A stretch of 64,000 nt of DNA from Lachnospira pectinoschiza (GTDB lineage: Bacteria > Bacillota > Clostridia > Lachnospirales > Lachnospiraceae). Numbering within the stretch: position 1 is the stretch's first letter; every line of letters begins with the position of its first letter. A model generated the notes under the pieces. The model was not told where the DNA came from. It ran no database searches and saw only the letters and a list, made by a program, of their open reading frames with translations. Of the stretch, positions 26,387-34,445 are shown one piece after another. Made by a program: the position numbers and the translations under genes. The DNA lies in NCBI RefSeq assembly GCF_020564355.1, contig NZ_JAJCRR010000004.1, forward strand, positions 1 to 64,000, in the 5' to 3' direction.

Positions 26387-26407
26387 AATGTTACCTCTCT
26401 TAATAAT

Positions 26408-27310
26408 TTAATGTTCGCCGAAAAGCCAAGACATAATGGCGTCATCTTCTGCAAAAAGTCCGCCTCCGCCGTGTTCATTTGGAGCGTTTCGGCTTGTAAA
26501 ATAATCTCTTTCTTTAATATCAAGTACAAGAATTTTGTCGATTTCGTCATCGGTCAAGCCTTGCTTTTTGTAGAGATTATAAAGTGTATCGTAGGCATTT
26601 TGAGATTTTTTCGAGCCGTAGTATTCGTCATCTCTTCCGATTGCAATGTAAACGGGTAGTTTTGCTTTTGCAACGCTTTCGTATTCTCCGTCCCATTGAG
26701 AGCTGACCTGCAAATATGCCGTAAATAAATCGGATCTCTTGCCGACTGCTTGCGATGCAGTTTCGCCGCCACCCGAGTAGCCCTCTATATAAACCTTTGA
26801 TTTATCTATATTGTAGGCAGACAAAAGATATTCAACAAGGACGATAGTTTCATCTGCCGAGTCTTCGTCCCAACCGTTTAGCTGAGGTGCGGCGATAATC
26901 ATATTAGCATTATATTTTTGAGCCTCAAAGCCAAAATTTTCCTGACGGATATTTACGCCGACGCCTTGAAAATACAAACCCTCATAACCCGGCAAGGTAA
27001 TGAAAAGAGCATAAGCCTTACTGCCGTTATAGCTTTTGGGGATATAAAGATTAAAATGAATATCGCCGTTATTTTCGCTGTGCAAAACATTATCAACACT
27101 AAAGCCAAGGTAAGTGTCAGTACCGTTTGTGACGGAATAATTTTGTTTGGCAGGCTGAGTAGTTTGTGCTTTTGATGAACTTTCGGCTGTTGTATTTGTT
27201 GTATAACTGCTTGGAGAATTGCCATTTATTGAACAAGCCGAAAGCGTAATCACCATAGCAGCAACCGTCAAAAGCACAGCTATAGATTTGATAAACTTAT
27301 TTAAGGTCAA
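26408..27310 (-). CDS. Lipoprotein alpha/beta hydrolase
   Basis: A 300-residue exported protein with a lipoprotein signal (ITLSAC, lipid on C26) and a Ser/Thr-rich linker to about residue 60. The domain that follows has the alpha/beta-hydrolase nucleophile elbow EGYSGGGE near residue 169 and a late aspartate/histidine region (GRDDEYYG, NEHGGGG). It may be an esterase or a peptidase of the prolyl oligopeptidase type; the substrate is unknown. Its start overlaps the end of the flavodoxin gene by 14 bp. Confidence 0.8.
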   Translation of the reverse strand: MTLNKFIKSIAVLLTVAAMVITLSACSINGNSPSSYTTNTTAESSSKAQTTQPAKQNYSVTNGTDTYLGFSVDNVLHSENNGDIHFNLYIPKSYNGSKAYALFITLPGYEGLYFQGVGVNIRQENFGFEAQKYNANMIIAAPQLNGWDEDSADETIVLVEYLLSAYNIDKSKVYIEGYSGGGETASQAVGKRSDLFTAYLQVSSQWDGEYESVAKAKLPVYIAIGRDDEYYGSKKSQNAYDTLYNLYKKQGLTDDEIDKILVLDIKERDYFTSRNAPNEHGGGGLFAEDDAIMSWLFGEH

Positions 27311-27953
27311 GACCGTTTACCCAAGATTCAACCTTGCTTGATGAGGCACCTGAAGAAAATCTTTCGCCGTCCTGCCAATTGCCTGTGCCTGCCATATCGG
27401 CTAAAAGGTCACCGCTTTGACCTAAACCCGAAGAAGATGAGGTGCAAAACGGAATAACGGTTTTGCCGGTGAAGTCATTGCCCTCAACAAAATTGTTTAC
27501 AGGCCATGCAGCAATGCCCCACCAAATCGGATAGCCGATAAATACGGTATCATAATCTGCCCAATTATCGGGTGTAGTCTTTGTAAGCGGTACATCACGC
27601 TTGCTTTCGTCGTTGTGCTCAACGCTTACACGGCTGTTGTCATTAGTCCAATTAAGGTCATCACTTGTGTAAGGGACGACGGGAGTAATCTCAAACAAAT
27701 CTGCTCTGGTAGTGTCGGCGATAGTGTCGGCAACGGCTTTTGTGCTACCTGTTGCGGAATAGTAAACAACAAGTATTTTACTGTTTGAAGAACTGTCTGT
27801 ATTATTATCGGAGGACTCATCGGTAGATTGTTTGCCCGCCGGAGTAGAAGTAGTAGAATTTGCAGTGCTTGCACTGTTATCGGAATTATTAGAGCAAGCT
27901 GCAAAAGAAAATACAAGCACGAGTGCTAAAAGAATTGAGGTTATTTTTTTCAT
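27297..27953 (-). CDS. Flavodoxin-domain lipoprotein
   Basis: A 218-residue protein with a lipoprotein signal peptide (SFAACSNN), a Ser/Asn/Thr-rich linker, and a flavodoxin domain. The FMN loop is VVYYSATGSTKAVAD near residue 77, and FIGYPIWWGIAAWPVNNF the aromatic flavin-stacking region. An extracytoplasmic flavodoxin is unusual for classical electron transfer but frequent in gut Firmicutes cassettes. ATG 27953 has AAGGAG before it; an in-frame ATG 13 codons upstream lacks one. Confidence 0.88.
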   Translation of the reverse strand: MKKITSILLALVLVFSFAACSNNSDNSASTANSTTSTPAGKQSTDESSDNNTDSSSNSKILVVYYSATGSTKAVADTIADTTRADLFEITPVVPYTSDDLNWTNDNSRVSVEHNDESKRDVPLTKTTPDNWADYDTVFIGYPIWWGIAAWPVNNFVEGNDFTGKTVIPFCTSSSSGLGQSGDLLADMAGTGNWQDGERFSSGASSSKVESWVNGLDLK

Positions 27954-27975
27954 GATTTTATCTCCTTTAATTAAA

Positions 27976-28821
27976 TTATTTTTGTTCGTCAACCGGCGGT
28001 ATCATCTCGGCATACTTTTTAAGCATTTCGGGTGTTGATGTGTAATATCTGACACCCTTATCAAGTGATGATATTTCTGCCATTTCTTCATCTGTAAGCG
28101 AAAAATCAAAAATATCAAAATTAGCCTTGATATGGTCGCTGTTCTTTGAACCCGGAATAACAATATTTCCGTCTTGAATATGCCAACGAAGAATGATTTG
28201 AGCTGTTGACTTGCCGTATTTTTCAGCAAGGCTCTTAAAGAGCGGTTCATTCAAGAGTGCATTATCACCGTGACCCAGCGGATACCAAGCCTGAATTTTA
28301 ATATCCTCGTGAAAAAGGAATTTTTTAAGTTCCTTTTCCTGATAATACGGGTGCACCTCGGTTTGAAGAACGGATGGTTTAACTTCGCAGATATTCAAAA
28401 TTTCGCAAATCTGCTCTTCTTTAAAATTTGATAGACCGATTGCACGAACCTTTCCGTCTTTATATGCTTTTTCCATTTGCTTATATCCTGCAATGTAGTT
28501 ACCTGCAGGCTGATGAATTAAAAGCAAATCAATATAATCTGTTTGAAGTCTATCAAGAGTTTTATCTACTGCGTCGTCCTGCTCATAAAATGACGGCCAA
28601 AGCTTTGTTTCAAGAAAAATATTTTTACGGTCAATGCCTGCGTTTTTCATTGCTCTGCCTACTGCTTTTTCGTTGCAATAAGCGTTTGCCGTATCTATAA
28701 GCTGACAACCGTTTTTGAGTGCATAGGTTGCAGATGCCTCTGCCTCGTCGGGTGAAAGTAAAAATGTTCCGATACCATGCATAGGCATTTGAACACCGTT
28801 ATTTAATTTTGTAAATTCCAT
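27976..28821 (-). CDS. Aldo/keto reductase
   Basis: A 281-residue NADPH-dependent carbonyl reductase with a TIM barrel. The catalytic tetrad is visible: D and Y in IDTANAYCNEKAVG, K in FLETKLWP and H in LLLIHQPAG. The cofactor loop VIPGSKNSDHIKANFDIFDF lies near the C-terminus. GGAGCAACT precedes the ATG. It belongs to the redox cassette between the alcohol dehydrogenase and the flavodoxin lipoprotein. Physiological substrate unknown; reactive aldehydes such as methylglyoxal are typical. Confidence 0.93.
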   Translation of the reverse strand: MEFTKLNNGVQMPMHGIGTFLLSPDEAEASATYALKNGCQLIDTANAYCNEKAVGRAMKNAGIDRKNIFLETKLWPSFYEQDDAVDKTLDRLQTDYIDLLLIHQPAGNYIAGYKQMEKAYKDGKVRAIGLSNFKEEQICEILNICEVKPSVLQTEVHPYYQEKELKKFLFHEDIKIQAWYPLGHGDNALLNEPLFKSLAEKYGKSTAQIILRWHIQDGNIVIPGSKNSDHIKANFDIFDFSLTDEEMAEISSLDKGVRYYTSTPEMLKKYAEMIPPVDEQK

Positions 28822-28887
28822 AATAGTTGCTCCTTTTCTGCTTGATAATTAAATTTTAATATCTAAAGTTTACTTTAGGCCAAGGAT

Positions 28888-30057
28888 TTACTTACATTCT
28901 TCAAAAATTTTTAATATTTCCTCGTGAGTCATCTTTTTGTAAGCACCGGGTACAATACCGCAGGAGTCTGCAATTTCTTTAAGGTTGATATTTTCATCAA
29001 TACCAAGCTCCTTAAAGGTTGTCGGCATACCGATTTCCTTAATGAAATCAGCAAGAGCCTCAACGCCTGCCTTTGCAAGCTCTTTATCTGTTTTACCGTC
29101 TTTTGAGATACCCCAAACATTAACTGCAAACTGAACAAATTTCTTTTCGCCTGCTTTGCAAATATGCCTGTAATAAACAGGGTGAAGAACGGCAAGACCT
29201 GCACCGTGGTTACAGTTAGTGTATGCACCGAGCTGGTGCTCCATTTGGTGACACTCAAAATCTGTCTTTTTGCCCAACTTAATGATACGGTTTTCTGCCA
29301 TTGTAGCGTCCCACATCAAGTTACTTCTTGCTGTGTAGTCCTCGGGATTTTTGATAGCGGCACGCAAATTTGTAATAACATTTTTCATAAGAGCCTCGGA
29401 TATATCATCCGACACATTGCTTTCATTCGGCTCGCTGAAATAAATTTCCATAATGTGTGAAATGGTATCAAAAGCACCTGATACTATTTGGAATTTAGGA
29501 ACGCTGTAAGTATATGTCGGGTCAAGCATAACAAATTTTGCGTTAAGCTGAGGATAATCTCTGCCCGTTTTGATTTTAAGTTCTTCGTTTGTGATTACTG
29601 CACCGCCGTTACATTCACTGCCTGTGCCTGAAACGGTGACGATAATGCCGAGCGGCAACGGCTCAAAGTCAATTACACCCGGTCTTGCCCAAAAGTCTGC
29701 CCAAATGTCGCCGTCATATTTTGCACCGAGTGAAATTGCCTTACAGCAATCCATAACGCTTCCGCCGCCTACTGCAAGAATCAAATCGGCGTTGCTTTCT
29801 TTAGCAAGCTTAACCCCCTCAAGGACCTTGTTGCAGGTCGGGTTCGACGGAATACCACTAAACTCAACAACTGCCTTGTTTTCTTTTTTGAGTATGGTTA
29901 TAATCTCGTCATAAATGCCGTTTTTCTTAATCGAGCCACCACCGTAGCAGAGCATAACCGTGTCGCCGTAAGCTGAAAGAATATTTGAAAGATATTCCTT
30001 TACACAGCCTTCGCCAAAATATACCTTTGACGAATTTTCAAAAACAAAATTGTTCAT
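28888..30057 (-). CDS. Iron-containing alcohol dehydrogenase (YqhD/butanol dehydrogenase type)
   Basis: A 389-residue NAD(P)H-dependent alcohol dehydrogenase. The Rossmann motif AVGGGSVMDCCKAIS is near residue 95. Fe ligands are expected in FDTISHIMEIYF and in the HQMEHQLGAYTNCNHGAG segment. GGAGAAAAAGCT precedes the ATG. It is the first intact gene of the cassette behind a promoter at 30.27 kb. With the aldo/keto reductase it would reduce aldehydes. A close family member, with lower identity by eye, lies at 42 kb. Confidence 0.92.
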   Translation of the reverse strand: MNNFVFENSSKVYFGEGCVKEYLSNILSAYGDTVMLCYGGGSIKKNGIYDEIITILKKENKAVVEFSGIPSNPTCNKVLEGVKLAKESNADLILAVGGGSVMDCCKAISLGAKYDGDIWADFWARPGVIDFEPLPLGIIVTVSGTGSECNGGAVITNEELKIKTGRDYPQLNAKFVMLDPTYTYSVPKFQIVSGAFDTISHIMEIYFSEPNESNVSDDISEALMKNVITNLRAAIKNPEDYTARSNLMWDATMAENRIIKLGKKTDFECHQMEHQLGAYTNCNHGAGLAVLHPVYYRHICKAGEKKFVQFAVNVWGISKDGKTDKELAKAGVEALADFIKEIGMPTTFKELGIDENINLKEIADSCGIVPGAYKKMTHEEILKIFEECK

Positions 30058-30090
30058 AGCTTTTTCTCCTATCCTGAAAATTTGATTTTA

Positions 30091-30231
30091 TTATTTCATC
30101 GAGTGATACATTTTCATTTCTGTATCGCTTGTTTTTGTTTTTCTCGTGCTTAATGATGGTGCTAGAATATAAATAGTACAGCCCTTTGCTCTCGGACTGC
30201 CGTTTACAATTAGTGCTTTTAACTTTTTCAT
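30091..30231 (-). pseudogene. Truncated FMN reductase gene
   Basis: A 46-codon frame with a good AAGGAG site begins MKKLKALIVNGSPRAKGCT, the normal opening and FMN loop of a NADPH-dependent FMN reductase, then jumps after about 20 residues to an unrelated-looking tail and stops. A full protein would have about 150-190 residues. A large internal deletion is the likely cause. It directly precedes the alcohol dehydrogenase, showing that the cassette once had another flavoprotein. Confidence 0.7.
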
Positions 30232-30267
30232 ATCTGCCACTCCTTAGTTATTTTTCTTTTCAACTAT

Positions 30268-30306
30268 ATTATAAGAAAAACGAGACCTCATATGAAGTCT
30301 CGTTTT
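30268..30306 (-). promoter_or_regulatory. Redox-cassette promoter overlapping a palindrome/terminator
   Basis: AAAACGAGAC (30277-30286) and GTCTCGTTTT (30297-30306) form a 10-bp stem. On the minus strand it can terminate lysR transcripts (T-run GTTTTTCTT). It also overlaps a promoter reading left: -35 TTCATA (30296-30291) in the loop, 17 bp, -10 TATAAT (30273-30268). So lysR and the cassette are probably separate units, and a protein binding the palindrome could control the cassette. Confidence 0.6.
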
Positions 30307-30342
30307 GTTATTCAGTATATACCTTTAGGTTATAACCGCTTA

Positions 30343-31239
30343 TTAGATTTTAACTATATTCTTAGCTGCATCTAAAACTCGTCTGACATTTTCGCTCGGA
30401 GTCGGTGAATGCAAAAGACCGTACGGAATACTGTATTCCCACTCAACGGGAATAACTTTCATCAGTGGATGAACATTTGCCCACCCTGGTATTGCAAGCA
30501 AAACATCGTTTGTATTTTCACATCTGTTGAATATGCTCATACTGTAAAAATCAAAGTCAACAATATGTATCTGCGTATGATTTTGCCAAATATCGTTACG
30601 CAAACGGTCAACATAATTGCTCCAGCCACGGCGCATAAGCAGTAAGTTTTCGCCGTATAAATCGCTGATTTGAAGCTTATCCTTTTGTGCAAGCCTGTGG
30701 TGAATGGACATGGCACAGCAAAACGGCTCACGGGATAATTGCAAGCCCTCGCATTTTCTGAGTTTAAGCATTGTATCGTCAAATATTCCGCCGATAATAT
30801 CAATGTTCTTTCCCAAATTCGCAAGTATCTCCTTTGCGTTTTCGGGTGTATTCTCAAAAGGAACAATCTCAAATTTTATATCCGGGCACTGTTCTTGAAT
30901 TTTCGGCCACATTTGCATAAGTAATTGGGCAGGAGTTGTAGGTGACGAGCCGATACGAATAATATTTTCGCCTTCGCTCATTGCGTTTTTCGCCCTGACA
31001 ACGCTGTCCTTGCAATAGCTGATAACGTACTTTGCATCCTGATAAAGTGACTTGCCTGCGTTAGTCAGTATCAACCCACGGTGTGTACGCTCAAACAAAA
31101 CCAAGTTAAGAGAACTTTCAAGCAAATTGATTTGTTTAATAACGGCAGTCGGCGTGATATACAATTCCTCCGCCGCTTTGTTAAAACTGCCTGCGTCCGC
31201 AACCTTTATAAATGTTTCTATCTGTGGATTATACACCAT
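30343..31239 (-). CDS. LysR-family transcriptional regulator
   Basis: A 298-residue regulator with the N-terminal LysR helix-turn-helix (QIETFIKVADAGSFNKAAEE, then LYITPTAVIKQINLLE) and a C-terminal effector-binding domain starting near residue 92 (IIRIGSSPTTPAQ). It is upstream of, and in the same direction as, the redox cassette, an arrangement found in related gut cassettes. It probably activates the alcohol dehydrogenase operon in response to an aldehyde or redox signal; that is inference. The palindrome at 30277-30306 is a candidate site. Confidence 0.9.
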   Translation of the reverse strand: MVYNPQIETFIKVADAGSFNKAAEELYITPTAVIKQINLLESSLNLVLFERTHRGLILTNAGKSLYQDAKYVISYCKDSVVRAKNAMSEGENIIRIGSSPTTPAQLLMQMWPKIQEQCPDIKFEIVPFENTPENAKEILANLGKNIDIIGGIFDDTMLKLRKCEGLQLSREPFCCAMSIHHRLAQKDKLQISDLYGENLLLMRRGWSNYVDRLRNDIWQNHTQIHIVDFDFYSMSIFNRCENTNDVLLAIPGWANVHPLMKVIPVEWEYSIPYGLLHSPTPSENVRRVLDAAKNIVKI

Positions 31240-31751
31240 CCCACCACCTACATAACAAAATTAAATCACAATCCGTTGTATATCAAAATGATAAATCTTT
31301 TTCTTAATTATACTTTAAAACTCACAAAAAATCAAATTGTCTAATGAACAGCCGTTTGAACACACAGGCGGTTATTTTGTTTTTATAACTTTTTCTCTCC
31401 GGAGGGGGTACAAAACGCCTTTCTCAGTTCAAACAAGTGAGGGGGTTAAATAAAAAATGTTTTGCAAATCGAGAAAAACGGGTGTGCATTTTGATACCGC
31501 TTGTCCAAATGAGTGAAGGGATAAATTTCAATCGGGGTTTCAGGGTGTCCCTGACGAGATGTTTTACCGTTTTACGACTTTGGGAGTATAAACGGTCTGC
31601 TCGCTAAGGTTTGTCATCACGACTTAATAAACAAGTTTTAATGAAAAACCTTGTTGCCGGATTTAATAAAAAATTGCAAAAATTATAAATTTTTCAAAAA
31701 CACCCCCCAAAAAAGCGTTTCCGTTTCAAACAAGTGAAGGGAGTTTTTACA
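31240..31751 (+). other. Element non-coding region with iterated motif
   Basis: This 512-bp gap holds three copies of a word close to TTCAAACAAGTGARGGG: 31428-31443, a weaker one near 31504-31520, and 31725-31741. Two of them supply ribosome sites. The first precedes a 19-codon ORF at ATG 31457 (MFCKSRKTGVHFDTACPNE). The right copy of the inverted repeat (31542-31608) lies inside. Otherwise nothing recognisable. Confidence 0.5.
31542..31608 (+). repeat. Right inverted copy of mobile-element repeat
   Basis: Contains AGGGTGTCCCT, GACGAG, TTACCGTTT and CGGTCTGCTCGCTAAG in the same order as the minus strand of 25208-25264. ACCGTTT (31567-31573) can pair with AAACGGT (31590-31596), as in the left copy. 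The variable spacing shows long divergence, so these are not a fresh duplication. Confidence 0.75.
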
Positions 31752-31961
31752 ATGCCGAAATTATCAAAGAAAGCAAAACAAGAATGGGATTTTTTCATAA
31801 ATACCGAAACAGGCAGAAGAACATCCAACAGCCTTTGCCTTAAATGCAAAAACAAATGCAAACAGAGCTACAAGGCAATCGTTGTTTTCTGCCCGAAGTA
31901 CAAATCCAAAAGAGGTGCAAAAAGCGTTAAAAATCGACGTAAATATGACGACAGCGGTTAA
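31752..31961 (+). CDS. Small Cys-rich protein of conjugative elements
   Basis: A 69-residue basic protein beginning MPKLSKKAKQEWDFFI with a Cys-x2-Cys-x3-Cys cluster (CLKCKNKCKQSYKA) and a later cysteine (VVFCPKYKSKR), which could bind zinc. Similar small proteins occur next to repA in Firmicutes integrative conjugative elements. GTGAAGGGAG lies ahead. Function unknown. With tnpV and repA it marks this stretch as element DNA. Confidence 0.65.
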   Translation: MPKLSKKAKQEWDFFINTETGRRTSNSLCLKCKNKCKQSYKAIVVFCPKYKSKRGAKSVKNRRKYDDSG

Positions 31962-32057
31962 TTTAATATAGCGATACTTGCTTTCAATAAAAAGCCGATA
32001 CAAAAGAAAAAATTACCGATTTCGACACCAAATCAATACAGAAACAGAGGTGATACA

Positions 32058-32450
32058 GTGAACAAATATTTCAAAATATCGGATGCTAAAAACTTTGCTT
32101 TCTACAAAGTACCGAAAGCGTTATTTGAAGGAAAGTACAAATCTGTTTTAACCGATGCGAAAATGCTGTACGGACTTTTGCTTGACCGAATGTATTTGTC
32201 CGTCAAAAACGGTTGGATAGATAATCAAGGCAGAGTATATCAGTATTTTACGATTAAATCAGCCCAAGAAAAATTGCATTTCGGTCACGAAAAAATATGT
32301 AAGTTGTTCTTGGAACTTGAAACTTCGGACTTAATACTTCGCAAAAAGCAAGGTCAAGGAAAACCGAGCATTATCTATCTGAAACAATTCTGATTTTCGG
32401 TTTTCTTGATTTCCGAATAACGGAAGGTAATAAGACTTAGAAGATTAAGA
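32058..32450 (+). pseudogene. repA: repA (replication initiator A), broken after N-terminal domain
   Basis: The frame from 32058 (after GAGGTGATACAGTG, a GTG start) encodes the RepA_N domain: FYKVPKALFEGKYKSVLTDAKMLYGLLLDRM and the winged-helix region to residue 111, ending SIIYLKQF then TGA at 32391-32393. In another frame right after it, FGFLDFRITEGNKT followed by a stop looks like the degraded linker of the full-length protein, which is usually about 270 residues or more. A frameshift plus further decay is likely. RepA_N proteins initiate replication of plasmids and some ICEs; this one probably cannot. Confidence 0.75.
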
Positions 32451-32489
32451 CTGTTACCAGCCGAGAAAAGAATATATATGGAGGTTAAA

Positions 32490-32942
32490 ATGATAAAAAA
32501 CATAAGTATAGATTTGCTTGTTCCTTTCGAAAATCATCCGTTTAAGAAAAGGAGCGGAATCGAACAGCAAGAATTAACAGAAAGCATAAAAGAAAACGGA
32601 TTGCTTGAACCGATAATCGTTCGTTCTTTTCAGGCGGGTAAATATGAAATTATCAGCGGACACAGACGAGTTGAAGCGTGCAAGGAATTGGGGATAACAA
32701 GCATACCCGTGCTCTATCAGGGACTTATGGAATTTACAGAGATGAAACATCTTACTCCAACTGTTGTAAACAAACTTATTGAGCGTATAGAAATTCACAA
32801 CAATGAGAAAAAGCGTTCTCACAACAATGTTAAAGTGGATATTTACTTTACGGCAGTCGGATTATTTGACATTCCGACAGAGCAACAGCTTATTGATACA
32901 ATGGCAAGAGTAAAACAGAAAAATGCGAAAAAATTCGCTTAA
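32490..32942 (+). pseudogene. Chimeric ORF: ParB N-terminus joined to serine recombinase C-terminus
   Basis: Residues 1-80 are a ParB/Spo0J N-terminal domain (ENGLLEPIIVRSF, YEIISGHRRVEACKELGITSIPV). From about residue 84 the sequence changes to EMKHLTPTVVNKLIERIEIH and VKVDIYFTAVGLFDIPT, which matches the C-terminal tail (DUF4368 region) of large serine recombinases of clostridial elements. In such elements parB lies near one end and the recombinase at the other, so a deletion of everything between them made this in-frame fusion. GGAGG precedes ATG 32490. The product, if made, is unlikely to partition or recombine DNA. Confidence 0.8.
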
Positions 32943-33001
32943 ATAATAAAGAAAAAGGTGTAACCCCCTTTATCGGAATTACACCATAATTCCTTAAAGA
33001 C

Positions 33002-33040
33002 TGCCTTATTAGCCCGTGGCTAAGCCGCAAGGCATTTTTT
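33002..33040 (+). terminator. Terminator at the right edge of the element
   Basis: TGCCTT (33002-33007) pairs with AAGGCA (33029-33034), with an inner GCC/GGC pairing, followed by six T. A second inverted pair, GGTGTAA/TTACACC, lies just upstream at about 32957-32986. The element's attachment site could be in 32943-33040 but I cannot define it. Confidence 0.65.
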
Positions 33041-33041
33041 G

Positions 33042-33341
33042 TTATCCGTGTACGGTTGGAAGGTGGCTTAAATTGTTGTCTTGTGTGCCGTCAGGGATAG
33101 ATTTTAAATATTCCGTATCTTTGTTGTGGGCAACGCCGACACCCTGAATTTGGTTTTCTTTTGCAAGTTCAACGCCGGATTCCCTGGACACAATCCGTCC
33201 GTCAGAGAGCTGGTATCCGGTTACAGAACCGCCCGATTTGACAAGACCGGTAATTCTTAAAGCATCACTTCCGGCATCGGAAACAGAATCCATCGCCATC
33301 ATTGGCAGAACATGAGCAATATCTTCTTTATTTACATTCAT
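33042..33341 (-). CDS. DUF3892-type small protein
   Basis: A 99-residue protein with the pattern of DUF3892: DALRITGLVKSGGSVTGYQLSDGRIVSRESGVELAKENQIQGVGVAHNK, a small beta domain often described as hypothetical. No function is known. I chose the ATG at 33341, with GGTGA five bases before it; the earlier ATG at 33353 has its ribosome site too close. It is the first host gene to the right of the element remnant. Confidence 0.7.
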   Translation of the reverse strand: MNVNKEDIAHVLPMMAMDSVSDAGSDALRITGLVKSGGSVTGYQLSDGRIVSRESGVELAKENQIQGVGVAHNKDTEYLKSIPDGTQDNNLSHLPTVHG

Positions 33342-33539
33342 TTCAATCACCATTCCTTCTATAATAATGTTACAAGGATAGTGTGTGAAAAATGAGTTTT
33401 TTTATAAGTAGAAAAAAATGTATCGGAAAATCAAGGAAAGTGGTATAATCATTGCATGAGCAGGACAAAGCTGCGTATACTATTTTTAGAATTTGAATAT
33501 GAAGTTTTATGCAGATTGCAGGCAGAAAGTGAGGCAGTT

Positions 33540-33800
33540 ATGGGACTGATTAATAAAGAAAAAGTACTGCGCGGTGTGGGAAAAGCCGTAGATGCAGCCA
33601 ATAATGCAGCAGATAAAGTGCATGATTATGCAAAGGAAAAAGAACTGGATAAAAAAGCGGAAGAAGCGGTTCACAAAACAGGGAATTTTATCAGGGAAAA
33701 TGAAATTGATAAAAAGGTTATCAATGCCGGAAAAACGCTGGAAAACGGTGTAATCAGCGTAGGAGAAAAACTGGAAGAAACATTTAATAAACTGTTTTAA
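33540..33800 (+). CDS. Small helical protein of unknown function
   Basis: An 86-residue, lysine- and glutamate-rich amphipathic protein with internal similarity (KAVDAANNAADKVHDYAKEK, ELDKKAEEAVHKTGNFIREN, EIDKKVINAGKTLENGVISV): three roughly 22-residue helical units in which ELDKKAE and EIDKKV recur. It resembles LEA- or apolipoprotein-like repeats. ATG 33540 follows GTGAGG; an upstream start at 33456 has no site. No partner is obvious. Confidence 0.65.
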   Translation: MGLINKEKVLRGVGKAVDAANNAADKVHDYAKEKELDKKAEEAVHKTGNFIRENEIDKKVINAGKTLENGVISVGEKLEETFNKLF

Positions 33801-33810
33801 AAATAAAAAT

Positions 33811-33844
33811 CAGGGGAACTTTAAGAGATTCCCCTGAAATTTTT
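33811..33844. terminator. Bidirectional terminator
   Basis: TCAGGGGAA (33811-33819) pairs with TTCCCCTGA (about 33829-33837), flanked by A-rich and T-rich runs on either side. It can serve both the small helical gene and the convergent HPr-like gene. Confidence 0.75.
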
Positions 33845-33856
33845 ACAGACGTATAT

Positions 33857-34108
33857 TTATGCGCAAAATGGTCTCAGTAATGTTTCAAGCTCATCGGTGC
33901 TGTGGTCATTTCTTACGACGCGAAGTGTCATGACACGACGCGGATCCATACTTAAAATGCCAAGCATTGATTTTGCATCGAAAAAATAACTTCCCATACA
34001 AATGTCAAAATAACCGTCAAGCGTGTTAATTGTGTTTACGAATTTTACCGCATTGTCTGTTGTTTTTAAAAGAATATGGTACGTTAAAGTGTTCTTGTCT
34101 GAGTTCAT
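33857..34108 (-). CDS. HPr-like protein lacking the phosphorylated histidine
   Basis: An 83-residue protein that aligns with phosphocarrier HPr in its second half (KFVNTINTLDGYFDICMGSYFFDAKSMLGILSMD, with the serine that HPr kinase modifies at AKS). The GLHARPA region of HPr, containing the phosphorylated His15, is replaced by LLKTTDNA. It therefore cannot act as a PTS carrier and may be regulatory, like Crh. ATG 34108 has a strong AAGGAGG; the longer frame from 34204 lacks one. Single gene. Confidence 0.7.
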   Translation of the reverse strand: MNSDKNTLTYHILLKTTDNAVKFVNTINTLDGYFDICMGSYFFDAKSMLGILSMDPRRVMTLRVVRNDHSTDELETLLRPFCA

Positions 34109-34260
34109 TTCCTTACCTCCTTCAATGTTGAGAAGCGAACTGATTTCGTAAAGTTCTAAGTAACAGAACTTTTTATTTATATACTTATCATGCCCAAATG
34201 TCAAATAAAATCTACAAAGTATTAAAAAAAGTACATTGCAGATTTTTAAAAATCAGGCTA

Positions 34261-34394
34261 GTGTGAAAAATAACGCTGATGCGCTTATTTTTCACACAGC
34301 ACTTTGTGCCGCAAGCATCACAAAGTTGCTTTTTATCGCAGAGCCAAATAAGATTTGGCTCGCGATTCCGCAGGCATTAAAATGCCTGTGGAAT
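34261..34394. repeat. Structured intergenic repeat, copy 1
   Basis: Four consecutive hairpins. A: GTGTGAAAAATAA/TTATTTTTCACAC (34261-34297). B: ACTTTGTG/CACAAAGT with loop CCGCAAGCAT (34301-34326). C: ATCGC...GCGAT enclosing AGCCAAAT/ATTTGGCT (34335-34366). D: ATTCCGCAGGCAT/ATGCCTGTGGAAT (34365-34394). Hairpins A, B and the ATCGCAGA word recur at 43257-43395 in the same order. It ends about 50 bp before the DUF4317 gene and may be part of its 5' UTR. Confidence 0.75.
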
Positions 34395-34445
34395 GGAGAT
34401 TATTAAAAAAAATGTAAAAAAGAATACATCGGAATGGAGTACAAA

